Source of the DNA: CAIKZZ01 sp036742455
GTDB taxonomy: Bacteria; Pseudomonadota; Gammaproteobacteria; Steroidobacterales; Steroidobacteraceae
Reading direction: 5' to 3'
Assembly: GCA_036742455.1 (NCBI GenBank)
Contig: DAINQU010000015.1
Span: forward strand, 13,839 to 77,838
Length of the DNA stretch: 64,000 bases
The notes below the pieces were generated by a model. That model was given only the letters and a program-made list of their open reading frames with translations, was not told the DNA's origin and did not search any database. The position numbers were made by a program, and so were the translations under genes. Shown here piece by piece: positions 8,826 through 18,020 of the stretch (position 1 is its first letter; each line of letters starts with the position of its first letter).

Positions 8826-8943
8826 CGATTTACAACCTGTATGGAGACATGACGGACGCTAAGGCGGCGCGCCCCAGCGCAACGCAGCATGGGGTAACGC
8901 AGTTTGTAATGGGTCTATCTTAAATTTTGCTAAGCCGATCGCC

Positions 8944-9378
8944 TCATTGGCGCCGCAAAAAATCGCGCTGCACCCGTCGCTCGCGCTTGTCGGGCTTGCC
9001 CTCGTTGCGCGGACGGGACAGCGCGTCGAGTTGGTGCACCTCACGCATCGCCGCACGCCGCTCGATACTGCGTTCGGTTTCCGCGTAACACGCTTGCGCT
9101 TCCGGGGCCGGACCCCGCCGATGAGGAACCGTAATCACTGTAAATTCCAGTACTTGAGACTCACGAGTTACTTCCAACACATCGCCCTGCACGATCTCGC
9201 GAGACGCCTTGGGGCGTGTGCCGTTCAGGAGTACGCGCCCCGAGGCGACTGCTGCCGCTGCTAACGAGCGTGTCTTGTACAAGCGTAGGTGCCACAAGCA
9301 ACGATCGATCCGCAGGCGATCGCCGCTGCCCTCGCCGTCCTCGCTCACGTCCTCATCGTCGTCACGCCGCCGACCCAT
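8944..9378 (-). CDS. hslR: S4-domain ribosome-rescue protein HslR (Hsp15)
   Basis: A 144-residue S4-domain RNA-binding protein. The S4 domain runs from LRIDRCLWHLRLYKTRS to VQGDVLEVTRE, and the basic C-terminus ends KRERRVQRDFLRRQ. Hsp15 binds 50S subunits that carry stalled nascent chains after heat shock. The N-terminus has an acidic lead-in (MGRRRDDDEDVSEDGEG). The frame opens nine codons earlier, but the ATG at 9378 is preceded by GGAGGTGTC, a strong ribosome site, and matches the family start. It is divergent from kbl. Confidence 0.88.
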   Translation of the reverse strand: MGRRRDDDEDVSEDGEGSGDRLRIDRCLWHLRLYKTRSLAAAAVASGRVLLNGTRPKASREIVQGDVLEVTRESQVLEFTVITVPHRRGPAPEAQACYAETERSIERRAAMREVHQLDALSRPRNEGKPDKRERRVQRDFLRRQ

Positions 9379-9453
9379 GACACCTCCGCAGCAACTGATG
9401 TTCAATTATTACCTATACTGCGCGTCTGATCTCCCATCCTTGTAGGCGCTGCC

Positions 9454-10641
9454 ATGGATAGTGCATTCGAATCTCGACTTGCCGCCGACCTTGAGTCGCT
9501 GCGGGCACAAGGCTTATACAAAACCGAACGTGAGATCACCTCGCCACAAGGCGCCGTGATCACCGTCGGCGGCCGTTCGGTCATCAATCTGTGCGCGAAC
9601 AATTACCTGGGCCTCGCGGGCGATGCAGACGTGGTCGCCGCAGCCCATCAGGCGTTGGATGCGTACGGCTACGGCATGGCTTCGGTCCGGTTCATCTGTG
9701 GGACGAACTCCATCCACCGGCAGCTCGAGCGGCGCCTCGCCGAGTTCCTTGGGATGCCCGATGCGATCTTGTACTCGTCTTGTTTCGATGCGAATGGTGG
9801 CCTCTTCGAAACGATCACCGGCGAGGAGGACGCGATCATTTCGGACGCACTCAATCACGCGTCGATTATCGACGGGATCCGTCTGTCGAAGGCGCGCAGG
9901 TTGCGCTACGCCAATCGTGACATGGCGGAACTCGAGGCTCGACTCATCGAGTCACAAGACGCCCGCACGCGCTTAATCGTGACCGATGGCGTGTTCTCCA
10001 TGGACGGCACCATCGCACCGCTCGCAGCCATCTGCGATCTCGCCGACCGATACGGTGCGCTCGTCGTCGTCGACGATTCTCATGCGACCGGCTTTGTCGG
10101 CCGCAAGGGTCGCGGCACCCCGGAGGCCTGTGGGGTCGAGGGTCGGATCGATTTTCTGACCGGCACCTTAGGCAAGGCGTTGGGTGGCGCCGCCGGAGGG
10201 TATGTCGCCGGTTCAAGCAAAGCGGTCGAATGGCTGCGCCAACGGTCGCGCCCGTACCTGTTCTCCAATTCGATCCCGCCGGTCATCGCCGCAACGACGT
10301 TGTCGGTCATCGAGCGCGTCGCAGGCAGCGATGCGCTGCGTGAGCGGCTGGCAGACAACGCCGCGTATTTTCGCGCGGCGATGACAAAGGCAGGCTTCCA
10401 ATTGATTGACGGAAGCCATCCGATTATTCCGGTCATGATTGGGGATGCCGCACTGGCGGCGAAAATGGCGGATCGCGTACTGCAACTGGGTCTGTACGTC
10501 ATCGGGTTCTCTTTCCCCGTGGTTCCCCGCGGGGCGGCACGCATTCGTACGCAGATGAGCGCTGCGCACAGTCACTCGGATCTCGATCAGGCGGTACACG
10601 CCTTCACCGTCGCCGGGCGCGAGCTCGGCCTGATTTCTTGA
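9454..10641 (+). CDS. kbl: 2-amino-3-ketobutyrate CoA ligase (glycine C-acetyltransferase)
   Basis: A 395-residue alpha-oxoamine synthase. It cleaves 2-amino-3-ketobutyrate with CoA to glycine and acetyl-CoA. The PLP lysine is in TLGKALGGAAGG, and the aspartate-histidine cofactor contacts are in VVDDSHATGFVG. The N-terminus DLESLRAQGLYKTER and the NNYLGLAGD and ASVRFICGTNS motifs are typical of Kbl rather than BioF or HemA. The gene sits 10 bases ahead of tdh, the enzyme that makes its unstable substrate, in the usual two-gene threonine dehydrogenase operon. A TATACT at 9414-9419 could be the -10 box, but I see no good -35. Confidence 0.97.
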   Translation: MDSAFESRLAADLESLRAQGLYKTEREITSPQGAVITVGGRSVINLCANNYLGLAGDADVVAAAHQALDAYGYGMASVRFICGTNSIHRQLERRLAEFLGMPDAILYSSCFDANGGLFETITGEEDAIISDALNHASIIDGIRLSKARRLRYANRDMAELEARLIESQDARTRLIVTDGVFSMDGTIAPLAAICDLADRYGALVVVDDSHATGFVGRKGRGTPEACGVEGRIDFLTGTLGKALGGAAGGYVAGSSKAVEWLRQRSRPYLFSNSIPPVIAATTLSVIERVAGSDALRERLADNAAYFRAAMTKAGFQLIDGSHPIIPVMIGDAALAAKMADRVLQLGLYVIGFSFPVVPRGAARIRTQMSAAHSHSDLDQAVHAFTVAGRELGLIS

Positions 10642-10651
10642 GGGTATCTCG

Positions 10652-11680
10652 ATGAAAGCACTCGTGAAGTCCCGCGCCGAGCCGGGCATCTGGATGGAGA
10701 ACGTACCGGAGCCGACCATTGGACCGAATGACGTTTTAATTCGCATCCGCAAAACGGCGATCTGCGGAACCGATATGCACATCTGGCATTGGGACGACTG
10801 GGCACAGCGGACGATCCCGGTCCCCATGCAAGTGGGACATGAGTATTGCGGCGAAATCGTTGAAATGGGCAGCGAAGTGCGTGGCCTCGCCATCGGTGAT
10901 CGCGTCTCCGGTGAAGGCCATATCACCTGCGGCTACTGCCGCAACTGCCGGGCGGGCCGGCGCCACCTGTGCGCCAACACCGTCGGCGTGGGTGTCAACG
11001 TACCGGGGTGCTTCGCTGAATATTTGGCGCTGCCGGCCTCGAACGTCTTCAAACTCTCGCCCGTCATTGACGACGATATCGCATCCATCCTCGACCCATT
11101 CGGTAATGCGACCCACACGGCGCTGTCGTTCAATGTGGTCGGCGAGGACGTGCTGATCACCGGTGCCGGCCCCATTGGCGTCATGGCCGTCGCGATCGCC
11201 CGCTATGCGGGCGCACGACACGTGGTGATCACCGACGTCAATCCGTATCGCTTAGAACTGGCCCGCCAAATGGGCGCCACGCGTGCGGTCGACGTGCGGA
11301 CAGAGTCGCTTAACGACGTGATGAAGGACCTTCGGATGGAGGAAGGTTTCGACGTCGGAATGGAAATGTCCGGGGTCCCATCGGCATTTCGGGAGATGTT
11401 ACGGACGATGCATCATGGCGGCGCGATCGCCATGCTGGGCATCATGCCCAAAGACACGGGGATCGCCTGGGACGAGATCATTTTCAAAGGTCTCATGGTC
11501 AAAGGCGTCTACGGCCGCGAGATGTTCGAAACGTGGTACAAAATGTCGAGCATGTTGCAGAGCGGCCTGAATATTCGCTCGGTCATCACCCACCGACTAC
11601 CCGTCTCCGAGTACCGGTTGGGCTTTGAGACGATGGCGTCGGGTCAGAGCGGCAAAATTATCCTCGATTGGACGGCCTAA
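10652..11680 (+). CDS. tdh: L-threonine 3-dehydrogenase
   Basis: A 342-residue zinc-dependent medium-chain dehydrogenase that oxidises threonine to 2-amino-3-ketobutyrate with NAD. The catalytic zinc site is in AICGTDMHIW and QVGHEYCGEI. The structural zinc site is the four-cysteine motif CGYCRNCRAGRRHLC. The nucleotide-binding fold shows GAGPIGVMAV, followed by TDVNPYRLELA, where the acidic residue selects NAD. Length and motifs fit TDH well. It directly follows kbl, so product is channelled to glycine and acetyl-CoA. Confidence 0.97.
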   Translation: MKALVKSRAEPGIWMENVPEPTIGPNDVLIRIRKTAICGTDMHIWHWDDWAQRTIPVPMQVGHEYCGEIVEMGSEVRGLAIGDRVSGEGHITCGYCRNCRAGRRHLCANTVGVGVNVPGCFAEYLALPASNVFKLSPVIDDDIASILDPFGNATHTALSFNVVGEDVLITGAGPIGVMAVAIARYAGARHVVITDVNPYRLELARQMGATRAVDVRTESLNDVMKDLRMEEGFDVGMEMSGVPSAFREMLRTMHHGGAIAMLGIMPKDTGIAWDEIIFKGLMVKGVYGREMFETWYKMSSMLQSGLNIRSVITHRLPVSEYRLGFETMASGQSGKIILDWTA

Positions 11681-11714
11681 CGGCCGGCGCGCCCAGAACG
11701 GTCTCTCCTGCGGT

Positions 11715-11726
11715 AGACTCAAGTCT
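11715..11726. repeat. small inverted repeat upstream of bcsA
   Basis: AGACT-CA-AGTCT is a perfect 5+5 base palindrome 23 bases before the bcsA ATG, in the 69-base gap after tdh. It could be an operator for the bcsAG transcript, but a palindrome this short is easily found by chance. I see no clear sigma70 boxes around it. Confidence 0.25.
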
Positions 11727-11749
11727 GTTCAGGACGAGACCCTGCGGCG

Positions 11750-14176
11750 ATGACGCCCGAAATCCCCCCCGATAATTCGCGTCCGGCCGATCCGGTCAGT
11801 GCGGTCCGCGCCGTATGGCGCTGGGGGATTTCTTTGTTTGTCCTGCCGGCGGATGAACGGCGGGCTTGGCCGTTTGAGAATGCCGCCCTCTGGCGCCGTC
11901 TCGGACTGCGCTGGCGTTCCCGACGAAAGTCCACGCCCGAGGCGATCGTCGACGCTCCGATACACTCGCTCCAGAAGACCTTCGCACCCGCTATCCGGCA
12001 CTTTCGGCAGCGGGCCACCGGTCTGATCGACCGTTGCGCGGCGCGGACTGAGGCGTGGAGCCGATTTGCCGCTTGGGGACCGTGGACTCTGGCGATGCTG
12101 TGTGTCCTTGGGTGCCTTGGATTTGCGGCCACGCCGTTGACGATTCCGGGTCAAGTGGCCTTCGGTGTGGCGTTGCTCACCTGCGCGCTGCTCGTCCGTG
12201 AGACGACGGCGGAGGCCACCCTTCCGCTCTTGATGGGCATGTCGATGCTCGCTACATCGCGCTACATCTACTGGCGCGCAACCATGACGTTGGGAACGCC
12301 GGGTAGCGCTGAGTGGTGGACCGCACTGGGGCTCCTCTTCGCGGAGGCCTACACGTGGGTGGTTCTGTTCCTCGGATATCTGCAAAACGCCCGCCCACTG
12401 AAACGACCGCGCGCGGAATTGCCGTTGGACCCGGCCTCCTGGCCAACGGTCGATGTGTTTATTCCGACGTACAACGAACCGCTGTCGGTGGTGCGACCGA
12501 CGATCCAAGCGGCGCTCTCGCTCGACTGGCCCACGGAGCACCTCCAGGTCTACGTTCTCGACGATGGTCAACGGCCAGAGTTTCGGGCGTTCTCGGCCGC
12601 CGTCGGCGCGACATACGTCACTCGTGAGGATCGTGCGTTCGCCAAAGCCGGCAATCTCAATCACGCGCTGGGCTGCTCCACGGGCGAATTCGTGGCCATC
12701 TTTGATTGCGACCATGTCCCGGTACGGAGCTTTCTCAAGGAAACGATGGGCTCCTTTGTGCGGGACCCTCGATGCGCATTGGTCCAGACACCCCATCACT
12801 TCTTCTCGCCAGACCCGTTTGAACGCAATCTCGGCACCTTCCGCAAGGTGCCGGGCGAAGGGAGTTTGTTTTACGGCCTGGTTCAGGACGGCAACGACCT
12901 TTGGAACGCTGCCTACTTTTGCGGCTCCGGTGCGGTTCTGCGCCGTACGGCGCTGACCGAGATCGGCGGGATTGCACAAGATACGGTCACCGAGGACGCC
13001 CACACGGCATTGCGACTGCACCGCGCGGGATATACGTCCGCCTACGTGAACACGATTCTCGCGGCCGGTCTCGCCACCGAGAGCCTATCGGATCACGTCG
13101 CCCAACGTGTCCGGTGGGCGCGCGGCATGGCGCAAATTTTTCGCCTTGATAATCCCCTCTTGGGCCGCGGCCTCCATTGGGCGCAGCGCCTGTGCTATCT
13201 GAGTGCAATGCTGCACTTCTTTTCGGGACTGCCGCGCCTGGTATTTCTGACAGCGCCGCTCGCGTATCTGTTTTTTGAATTCCACGTCCTCAACGCAGGC
13301 ACCGTCGTCCTCGCCGCGTATGCGCTTCCGCATCTGTTCCAAGCCGCCATCGCCAATTCGACCCTGCAACGACAATATCGCCATTCCTTGTGGAACGAGG
13401 CGTACGAAGCGGCCCTCAGCTGGTACACCTCATTGCCCACGCTCTGGGCGCTCATCCACCCTCGGCACGGACTGTTCAACGTGACCGCGAAAGGCGGACT
13501 GATTGAGCACAGCCACTTCGATTGGCGCCTGGCGCTCCCGTATCTGGGCCTAGTGGCACTCAATCTCGTGGGCGTTGTCATTGCCGTTCCGCGGTTCCTC
13601 TACTGGAATTCGTTCGAAGCGGAGACCGTGGTCGTCAATCTGGTCTGGACGCTGTTCAATCTGACGTTGCTCGGCACGGTGCTCGGCGTGGCCAGCGAAA
13701 CACGGCAGGTCCGTCGGGCACATCGTATAGACGCGCGTCTATCGGGGCGCTTGCTTCTCCCCGATCACACCGTCCTCGACGCCACTGTGGTCGACTTCTC
13801 CACCGGTGGCCTCCGGCTCATCGCGGATGCGTTGCCCGAGGACCTGCTCAAGTCTCCTTTACTGATTGAGATCGACTGCGCTGGCGGGCGCCAGAGTGCA
13901 CGGGTTACTGGTCGTGGCATTTTGCGTTCGGGGAATGAAGTGCGCGTTGAGCTCGACCCGATGGATCCACCGACCGAGCGTTTGTATATCGAAGCTACGT
14001 TTGCCCATCCCCAGCTCTGGAGCGACTGGCACGCTGACATGCCCCCCGATCGACCTCTGCGCAGTCTCGCGGAAGTGCTGTCGTTCGGTCTTGCCGGCTA
14101 CGTTCGTGTTGCCGGCTTACTCGGGCAACAAATACGACGGCGCTTACAGCGGCCATCTCCGGCGGAGGCACGTTAA
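11750..14176 (+). CDS. bcsA: cellulose synthase catalytic subunit BcsA
   Basis: An 808-residue inner-membrane processive family 2 glycosyltransferase that polymerises UDP-glucose into cellulose and extrudes it with BcsB. The cytosolic GT domain shows FIPTYNEP (about 237-244), LDDG (270-273), the metal-binding DCD (319-321), the catalytic TED (414-416) and the acceptor-site QRVRW (452-456). Hydrophobic segments flank it (about 112-210 and 475-650). The C-terminal PilZ domain has RQVRR (652-656) and DFSTGG (682-687), the RxxxR and DxSxxG residues that bind c-di-GMP, so activity should need that messenger. A long N-terminal cytosolic stretch (1-105) resembles the enterobacterial type. bcsG follows after 2 bases. 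bcsB is not downstream but on the opposite strand 5 kb away. Confidence 0.97.
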   Translation: MTPEIPPDNSRPADPVSAVRAVWRWGISLFVLPADERRAWPFENAALWRRLGLRWRSRRKSTPEAIVDAPIHSLQKTFAPAIRHFRQRATGLIDRCAARTEAWSRFAAWGPWTLAMLCVLGCLGFAATPLTIPGQVAFGVALLTCALLVRETTAEATLPLLMGMSMLATSRYIYWRATMTLGTPGSAEWWTALGLLFAEAYTWVVLFLGYLQNARPLKRPRAELPLDPASWPTVDVFIPTYNEPLSVVRPTIQAALSLDWPTEHLQVYVLDDGQRPEFRAFSAAVGATYVTREDRAFAKAGNLNHALGCSTGEFVAIFDCDHVPVRSFLKETMGSFVRDPRCALVQTPHHFFSPDPFERNLGTFRKVPGEGSLFYGLVQDGNDLWNAAYFCGSGAVLRRTALTEIGGIAQDTVTEDAHTALRLHRAGYTSAYVNTILAAGLATESLSDHVAQRVRWARGMAQIFRLDNPLLGRGLHWAQRLCYLSAMLHFFSGLPRLVFLTAPLAYLFFEFHVLNAGTVVLAAYALPHLFQAAIANSTLQRQYRHSLWNEAYEAALSWYTSLPTLWALIHPRHGLFNVTAKGGLIEHSHFDWRLALPYLGLVALNLVGVVIAVPRFLYWNSFEAETVVVNLVWTLFNLTLLGTVLGVASETRQVRRAHRIDARLSGRLLLPDHTVLDATVVDFSTGGLRLIADALPEDLLKSPLLIEIDCAGGRQSARVTGRGILRSGNEVRVELDPMDPPTERLYIEATFAHPQLWSDWHADMPPDRPLRSLAEVLSFGLAGYVRVAGLLGQQIRRRLQRPSPAEAR

Positions 14177-14178
14177 TC

Positions 14179-15759
14179 GTGGGTCCGTTCGCACTCTACT
14201 TTTTGCTGAAGATCGGGCTGCATGCAACCGGGCATTTGCAAATCCATCCCGCTAGCAATGTGTTGCTCGCACTCTTTACGTCCCTGCCCGCTCCCAATGC
14301 GCGCCTTCGCCTCGCGAAAAATCTCGTGGGTTGGCCGTTGGCGGCAATCTTGCTCTATACCGATTCGTTCCTACCACCGCCCGCCCGAGCGTTGGAAGCG
14401 CTGGGACTGATCCGGGGATTCAGTAACGAGTATTTATGGGAACTCGCGGGTCGGCTGTTTGATCCCACCGTGGTCTTTGGTGCGATCGGGATCGTCTGTG
14501 TCTATGTGCTGGCAAGTCGCAAACTGCGCGTGGGCAGTTTCGTGATCGCGGCATTGCTTGTAATTTGGGCCATACCGAGCTCGTGGAGCCCGCTACTCAC
14601 GCCGGCATCGCGCACCGGCAGCCTGACCGCACCCGCCGCAGAGGATCTCGATCAATCTCGCTATTTCGTCAGCGCCGATGCTCTCGATCAAAATGTCGCG
14701 CGGTTCCATCAGGAAGAAGCTACGCGACACATCGGATACGCGCAGCGCGCACAGGGAGCGCCGTTTGATATTTTGATCCTGCACGTCTGCTCGCTCTCGT
14801 GGGACGACCTCGCCGCCGTCCGATTGCCCACAGAGTCGCTGTTTGCACGGTTCCGTATCGTCTTGACGCACTTCAACTCCGCGGCCAGTTACAGTGGCCC
14901 CGCAGCAATCCGTTTGTTGCGCGCGCATTGCGGTCAAAGTACGCAAAAGCGGTTGTACGACTACCCGGAACGCAGTTGCCTGCTCTTTTCCGGCCTCGAG
15001 GACGCCGGATACGAGCCGCACTGGCTCATGAACCACGACGGTCACTTCGCGAATTTCTTTGCCGATGTCTATCGACGCGGCGGTCTTTCGGTGGAACCCG
15101 AACCCAACACCGACGCCGATATTGCAGCGGATGCGTTCGATGGCAGTCCGATCTATTCAGACTACGACGTCTTATCCCGTTGGTGGGCTCGCCGCCTCCA
15201 AAGCGGTAGTGAACGCGTCGCTTTGTACTACAACACGATTTCGCTGCACGACGGCAACCGCTTGCGCAACGCGCCCACGCTGGATGGCGCCGCGAGCTAC
15301 GCACGGCGCGCGCAGCAATTGTTTACGGACGTCGATCGGTTTCTGCAGCTCATTGAAACCAGCGGTCGGCGCGCGATGGTCGTGCTTGTTGCCGAACACG
15401 GCGCGGCCGTACGCGGCGATCGTTATCAGATTGACGGGTTACGCGAGATCCCCTCGCCCGCGATCACCGAGGTACCGGTCGCCATCGCGTACGTCGGACT
15501 CGACAGCACGACGTCATCAATGACCACGCGCGTGGATGACCCTGTCAGTTATTTCGGACTTGCCGAACTGGTGCACCGTAACGTCACGCGTAACCCATTC
15601 GACGCACGGCGTAACCCGACCGACGACGCCAACGGGCTACCGGGTGGCCCGTTTGTGGCCGAAAACGAAGACGCCCTCGTCGTCCGTGTGGGCGGTCGCT
15701 ACCTCATGCGGCCACCGGGTGGCGCTTGGATTCCGTGGGAAGGACGTCGCGCTCAATAA
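14179..15759 (+). CDS. bcsG: cellulose phosphoethanolamine transferase BcsG
   Basis: A 526-residue inner-membrane protein with about five N-terminal membrane segments (to about residue 140) and a periplasmic alkaline-phosphatase-like domain. BcsG moves phosphoethanolamine from phosphatidylethanolamine to glucose units of nascent cellulose. The E. coli zinc-site and nucleophile residues are all matched: cysteine in HVCSLSWDDL, serine in ASYSGPAAIR, and glutamate-histidine in AEHGAAVRGD. The start is GTG at 14179, 2 bases after the bcsA stop, so the two genes are coupled. It converges with bcsC, and the two stop regions overlap by 7 bases. No bcsE or bcsF is seen in the window. Confidence 0.93.
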   Translation: MGPFALYFLLKIGLHATGHLQIHPASNVLLALFTSLPAPNARLRLAKNLVGWPLAAILLYTDSFLPPPARALEALGLIRGFSNEYLWELAGRLFDPTVVFGAIGIVCVYVLASRKLRVGSFVIAALLVIWAIPSSWSPLLTPASRTGSLTAPAAEDLDQSRYFVSADALDQNVARFHQEEATRHIGYAQRAQGAPFDILILHVCSLSWDDLAAVRLPTESLFARFRIVLTHFNSAASYSGPAAIRLLRAHCGQSTQKRLYDYPERSCLLFSGLEDAGYEPHWLMNHDGHFANFFADVYRRGGLSVEPEPNTDADIAADAFDGSPIYSDYDVLSRWWARRLQSGSERVALYYNTISLHDGNRLRNAPTLDGAASYARRAQQLFTDVDRFLQLIETSGRRAMVVLVAEHGAAVRGDRYQIDGLREIPSPAITEVPVAIAYVGLDSTTSSMTTRVDDPVSYFGLAELVHRNVTRNPFDARRNPTDDANGLPGGPFVAENEDALVVRVGGRYLMRPPGGAWIPWEGRRAQ

Positions 15760-18020
15760 CTGAGGTAGGGCTGATACGGCGCGAAGGCAGTACCCGGCGC
15801 TGCCCCAGGTCGGTAATACACGGACAGACTGACTGGGCGGTAATAATCGGCGCGATCGTGCTCAAAACCGATTCCGACCACGCCGCTGCTGACACGCCAC
15901 TCAAGGTTTATCGACAAAGCACCCGAAAGGCCGTTCGCCGTTCCACCCGGCGTCGACGGCACGAGACCGGCCGCTTGCGCCGACAAGGTCATGGCCGCAT
16001 CCAGCGGAAACCACGGCGACGCCGCGTCGTGTCGGTGCGTATAGGTCGGAGCGATACTGAAACGCACCGCACTGTCCGCCGTTAGGCGCAACCATTCCAA
16101 CGGCACTGCGGCCGTCGTATAACTCTGTGGACTGAAATAGCCACCGTCGCCGTAGGTATACCCGAGCAAATTACGGTCATAGGCTTGGAAGGCGGCGGTC
16201 ATTCCCAGCGACAGGGCTCCGCCGAACGGTCGCGCCACCGTACGGTCGCCGGACACCCGGACCGCAACCGCGTGGTTCGTCTCGACATGGGTGCCCTCCA
16301 GTACCGTGGCCCGGATCGACAACGACAGCGATGCATCACGGGTGTAGTGACCCACACGCGCAGCTACGCCAGAATCCGTCACGCCGCCCCACACGCGGCC
16401 GGTGGCGGGATCCGTGCGACCGGCAAACGACAACAGGCTGGATGTGAGCGGTCGGCGGAACCATTCGATCGCGGTGTCCAGCGCGCCGATCGTTGGCGCG
16501 TAGCGGATGCCACCGATCCAGCGATGCAATGCAAAGCCCAAGGGCGTCGTGCCAAGATCGACCACCCAGTCGCGCTGATGCCACGCCATGCCGAGCGCCA
16601 GCCCCGTGGTATGGGTCGAGGCGTCCGCGAACGCCCCCAAGCCACCGACTGCAACGGAACCCAGACCCGTTGCCGACAAAGCATCCGCGGGAACGCTACC
16701 CGCATCGAGCGACACGGCTTGCATCATGAACCCGAGCGAGGACTGATTCGGCAAGACGTGACGCCACTCGACCGGGACGGACACGGTCGTAAGTGCGGAA
16801 AGCCCAGCGTCTCCCGGTTTATGAGTCCAACTCAATCCGCCAGACCACGTATCCGTCGGAAGCGCCACATCAGCATTCGGCGGGTTCACCGCGAGCCGAG
16901 CCACCAACGACTGTACGCCCTCGCTGCGCGCATCGAGCGGAATCCGGTCCACCCAATCGCGCGCGACCTGCCGATCGCCGAGCGATTCCGCCAGCAAAGC
17001 GCGTGCAAAAACCGCATCGGGATCTGACGACGCAAGCGCTTCGATCTGGGCCGCCACGCTCGCAGCCGCTGAGCGATCGCCCGCCAAAACCGCCGCGTGA
17101 CCGGCACGATACATGTCCCAGACGGACGGTGCCGGCGCTGCCGCGCTCACCCCGTCGGGGCGCGCGTCGGGCGTGACCACGGGCTCCTGCGGCGTCTCAT
17201 CGGTGGCCGCAACGACTGCGTCAGACGCATCGCGTGACACGGGGGCTGCCTCCGTGCGGTGCGCGCTCGTTGAGGCCGTACGCGCCGTCGGCGCCTGTGT
17301 GGGCGCGTTCAGCGGCAGAATCGAGGACAGTGAGATCTCCTCGGTATCCGCCGGCGCCGAAGCGAGAGTCGCTAACGCCCGATCCAACGCATCGTTGTAA
17401 TCCGTCCGACGGACGTCGGCTCTGCCGCGCAAGGGCTCGAGCAATGTCACCGCGGCGCGCGCGGTTGCGGCGTAGCGCGCTAACAATCGTGCCAAGGCCA
17501 ACGTATACCGGGTATCCGCGGGATGACGATGGCTCAGCTCGGCGAGACCTGCGATGGCGTCCGACCTGCCGTTGGGGGCCGCTGCGAGCAACTCGTAATA
17601 ATCGATCCCGAGAATCCCGTTCGGCGCGCCGTCGGGATACAACCGTCGTAGCGCCGATCGAATCTCTTGCGTTTGACCGATCTGCGCTTGTCGGTGAATC
17701 GAAGCCAACCCCAGACGGTCATTGGTCGTCACGCGCAGTTCGGTCGCGAGGGTGTGGGACTCGCTGCTCTCTGGGAAATCCTTGTTCAAGCGGTCCAGCA
17801 GACTGCGCGCCGCGGCGAGATCCGACTGATCCAAATCCAGTTCCGCCAATAGCAACAAATCGTCCGCGCGTACGCTGCGCATGGAGGCCAGTTTGGTGAG
17901 CGCTTGACGGGCGAGGTCCGTGCGGTCGCGCGCCATCCAAGCCCGCGCGCTGCCACGCAGATCATCGGCCACCGGATCGTTCGCGAGTAGGCTCGCCAGC
18001 GACAACATCAATGTCGGCAC
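15753..18020 (-). CDS. bcsC: cellulose export outer-membrane protein BcsC (short form)
   Basis: A 755-residue protein with N-terminal TPR-like helical repeats (about 1-240), a Thr/Ala-rich linker (about 240-300), more TPR-like helices, and a C-terminal BCSC_C beta-barrel from about residue 390 (TWSGGLSWTHKPG) to the final strand with alternating aromatics, ending PYLSY. BcsC carries cellulose through the periplasm and outer membrane. The family is usually 1100-1300 residues, so this one has far fewer TPRs. The GTG at 18020 overlaps the end of bcsZ; an ATG at 18008 overlaps the bcsZ stop as TGATG. Neither start gives a convincing Sec signal peptide, and the frame is closed by a stop at 18048-18050. 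That is odd for an outer-membrane protein. Confidence 0.88.
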   Translation of the reverse strand: MPTLMLSLASLLANDPVADDLRGSARAWMARDRTDLARQALTKLASMRSVRADDLLLLAELDLDQSDLAAARSLLDRLNKDFPESSESHTLATELRVTTNDRLGLASIHRQAQIGQTQEIRSALRRLYPDGAPNGILGIDYYELLAAAPNGRSDAIAGLAELSHRHPADTRYTLALARLLARYAATARAAVTLLEPLRGRADVRRTDYNDALDRALATLASAPADTEEISLSSILPLNAPTQAPTARTASTSAHRTEAAPVSRDASDAVVAATDETPQEPVVTPDARPDGVSAAAPAPSVWDMYRAGHAAVLAGDRSAAASVAAQIEALASSDPDAVFARALLAESLGDRQVARDWVDRIPLDARSEGVQSLVARLAVNPPNADVALPTDTWSGGLSWTHKPGDAGLSALTTVSVPVEWRHVLPNQSSLGFMMQAVSLDAGSVPADALSATGLGSVAVGGLGAFADASTHTTGLALGMAWHQRDWVVDLGTTPLGFALHRWIGGIRYAPTIGALDTAIEWFRRPLTSSLLSFAGRTDPATGRVWGGVTDSGVAARVGHYTRDASLSLSIRATVLEGTHVETNHAVAVRVSGDRTVARPFGGALSLGMTAAFQAYDRNLLGYTYGDGGYFSPQSYTTAAVPLEWLRLTADSAVRFSIAPTYTHRHDAASPWFPLDAAMTLSAQAAGLVPSTPGGTANGLSGALSINLEWRVSSGVVGIGFEHDRADYYRPVSLSVYYRPGAAPGTAFAPYQPYLSY

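Noticed and set aside
11729..13021. Open frame of about 430 codons on the minus strand opposite bcsA
   Set aside because: bcsA motifs are continuous here. The antisense frame is Arg-rich with no family features.
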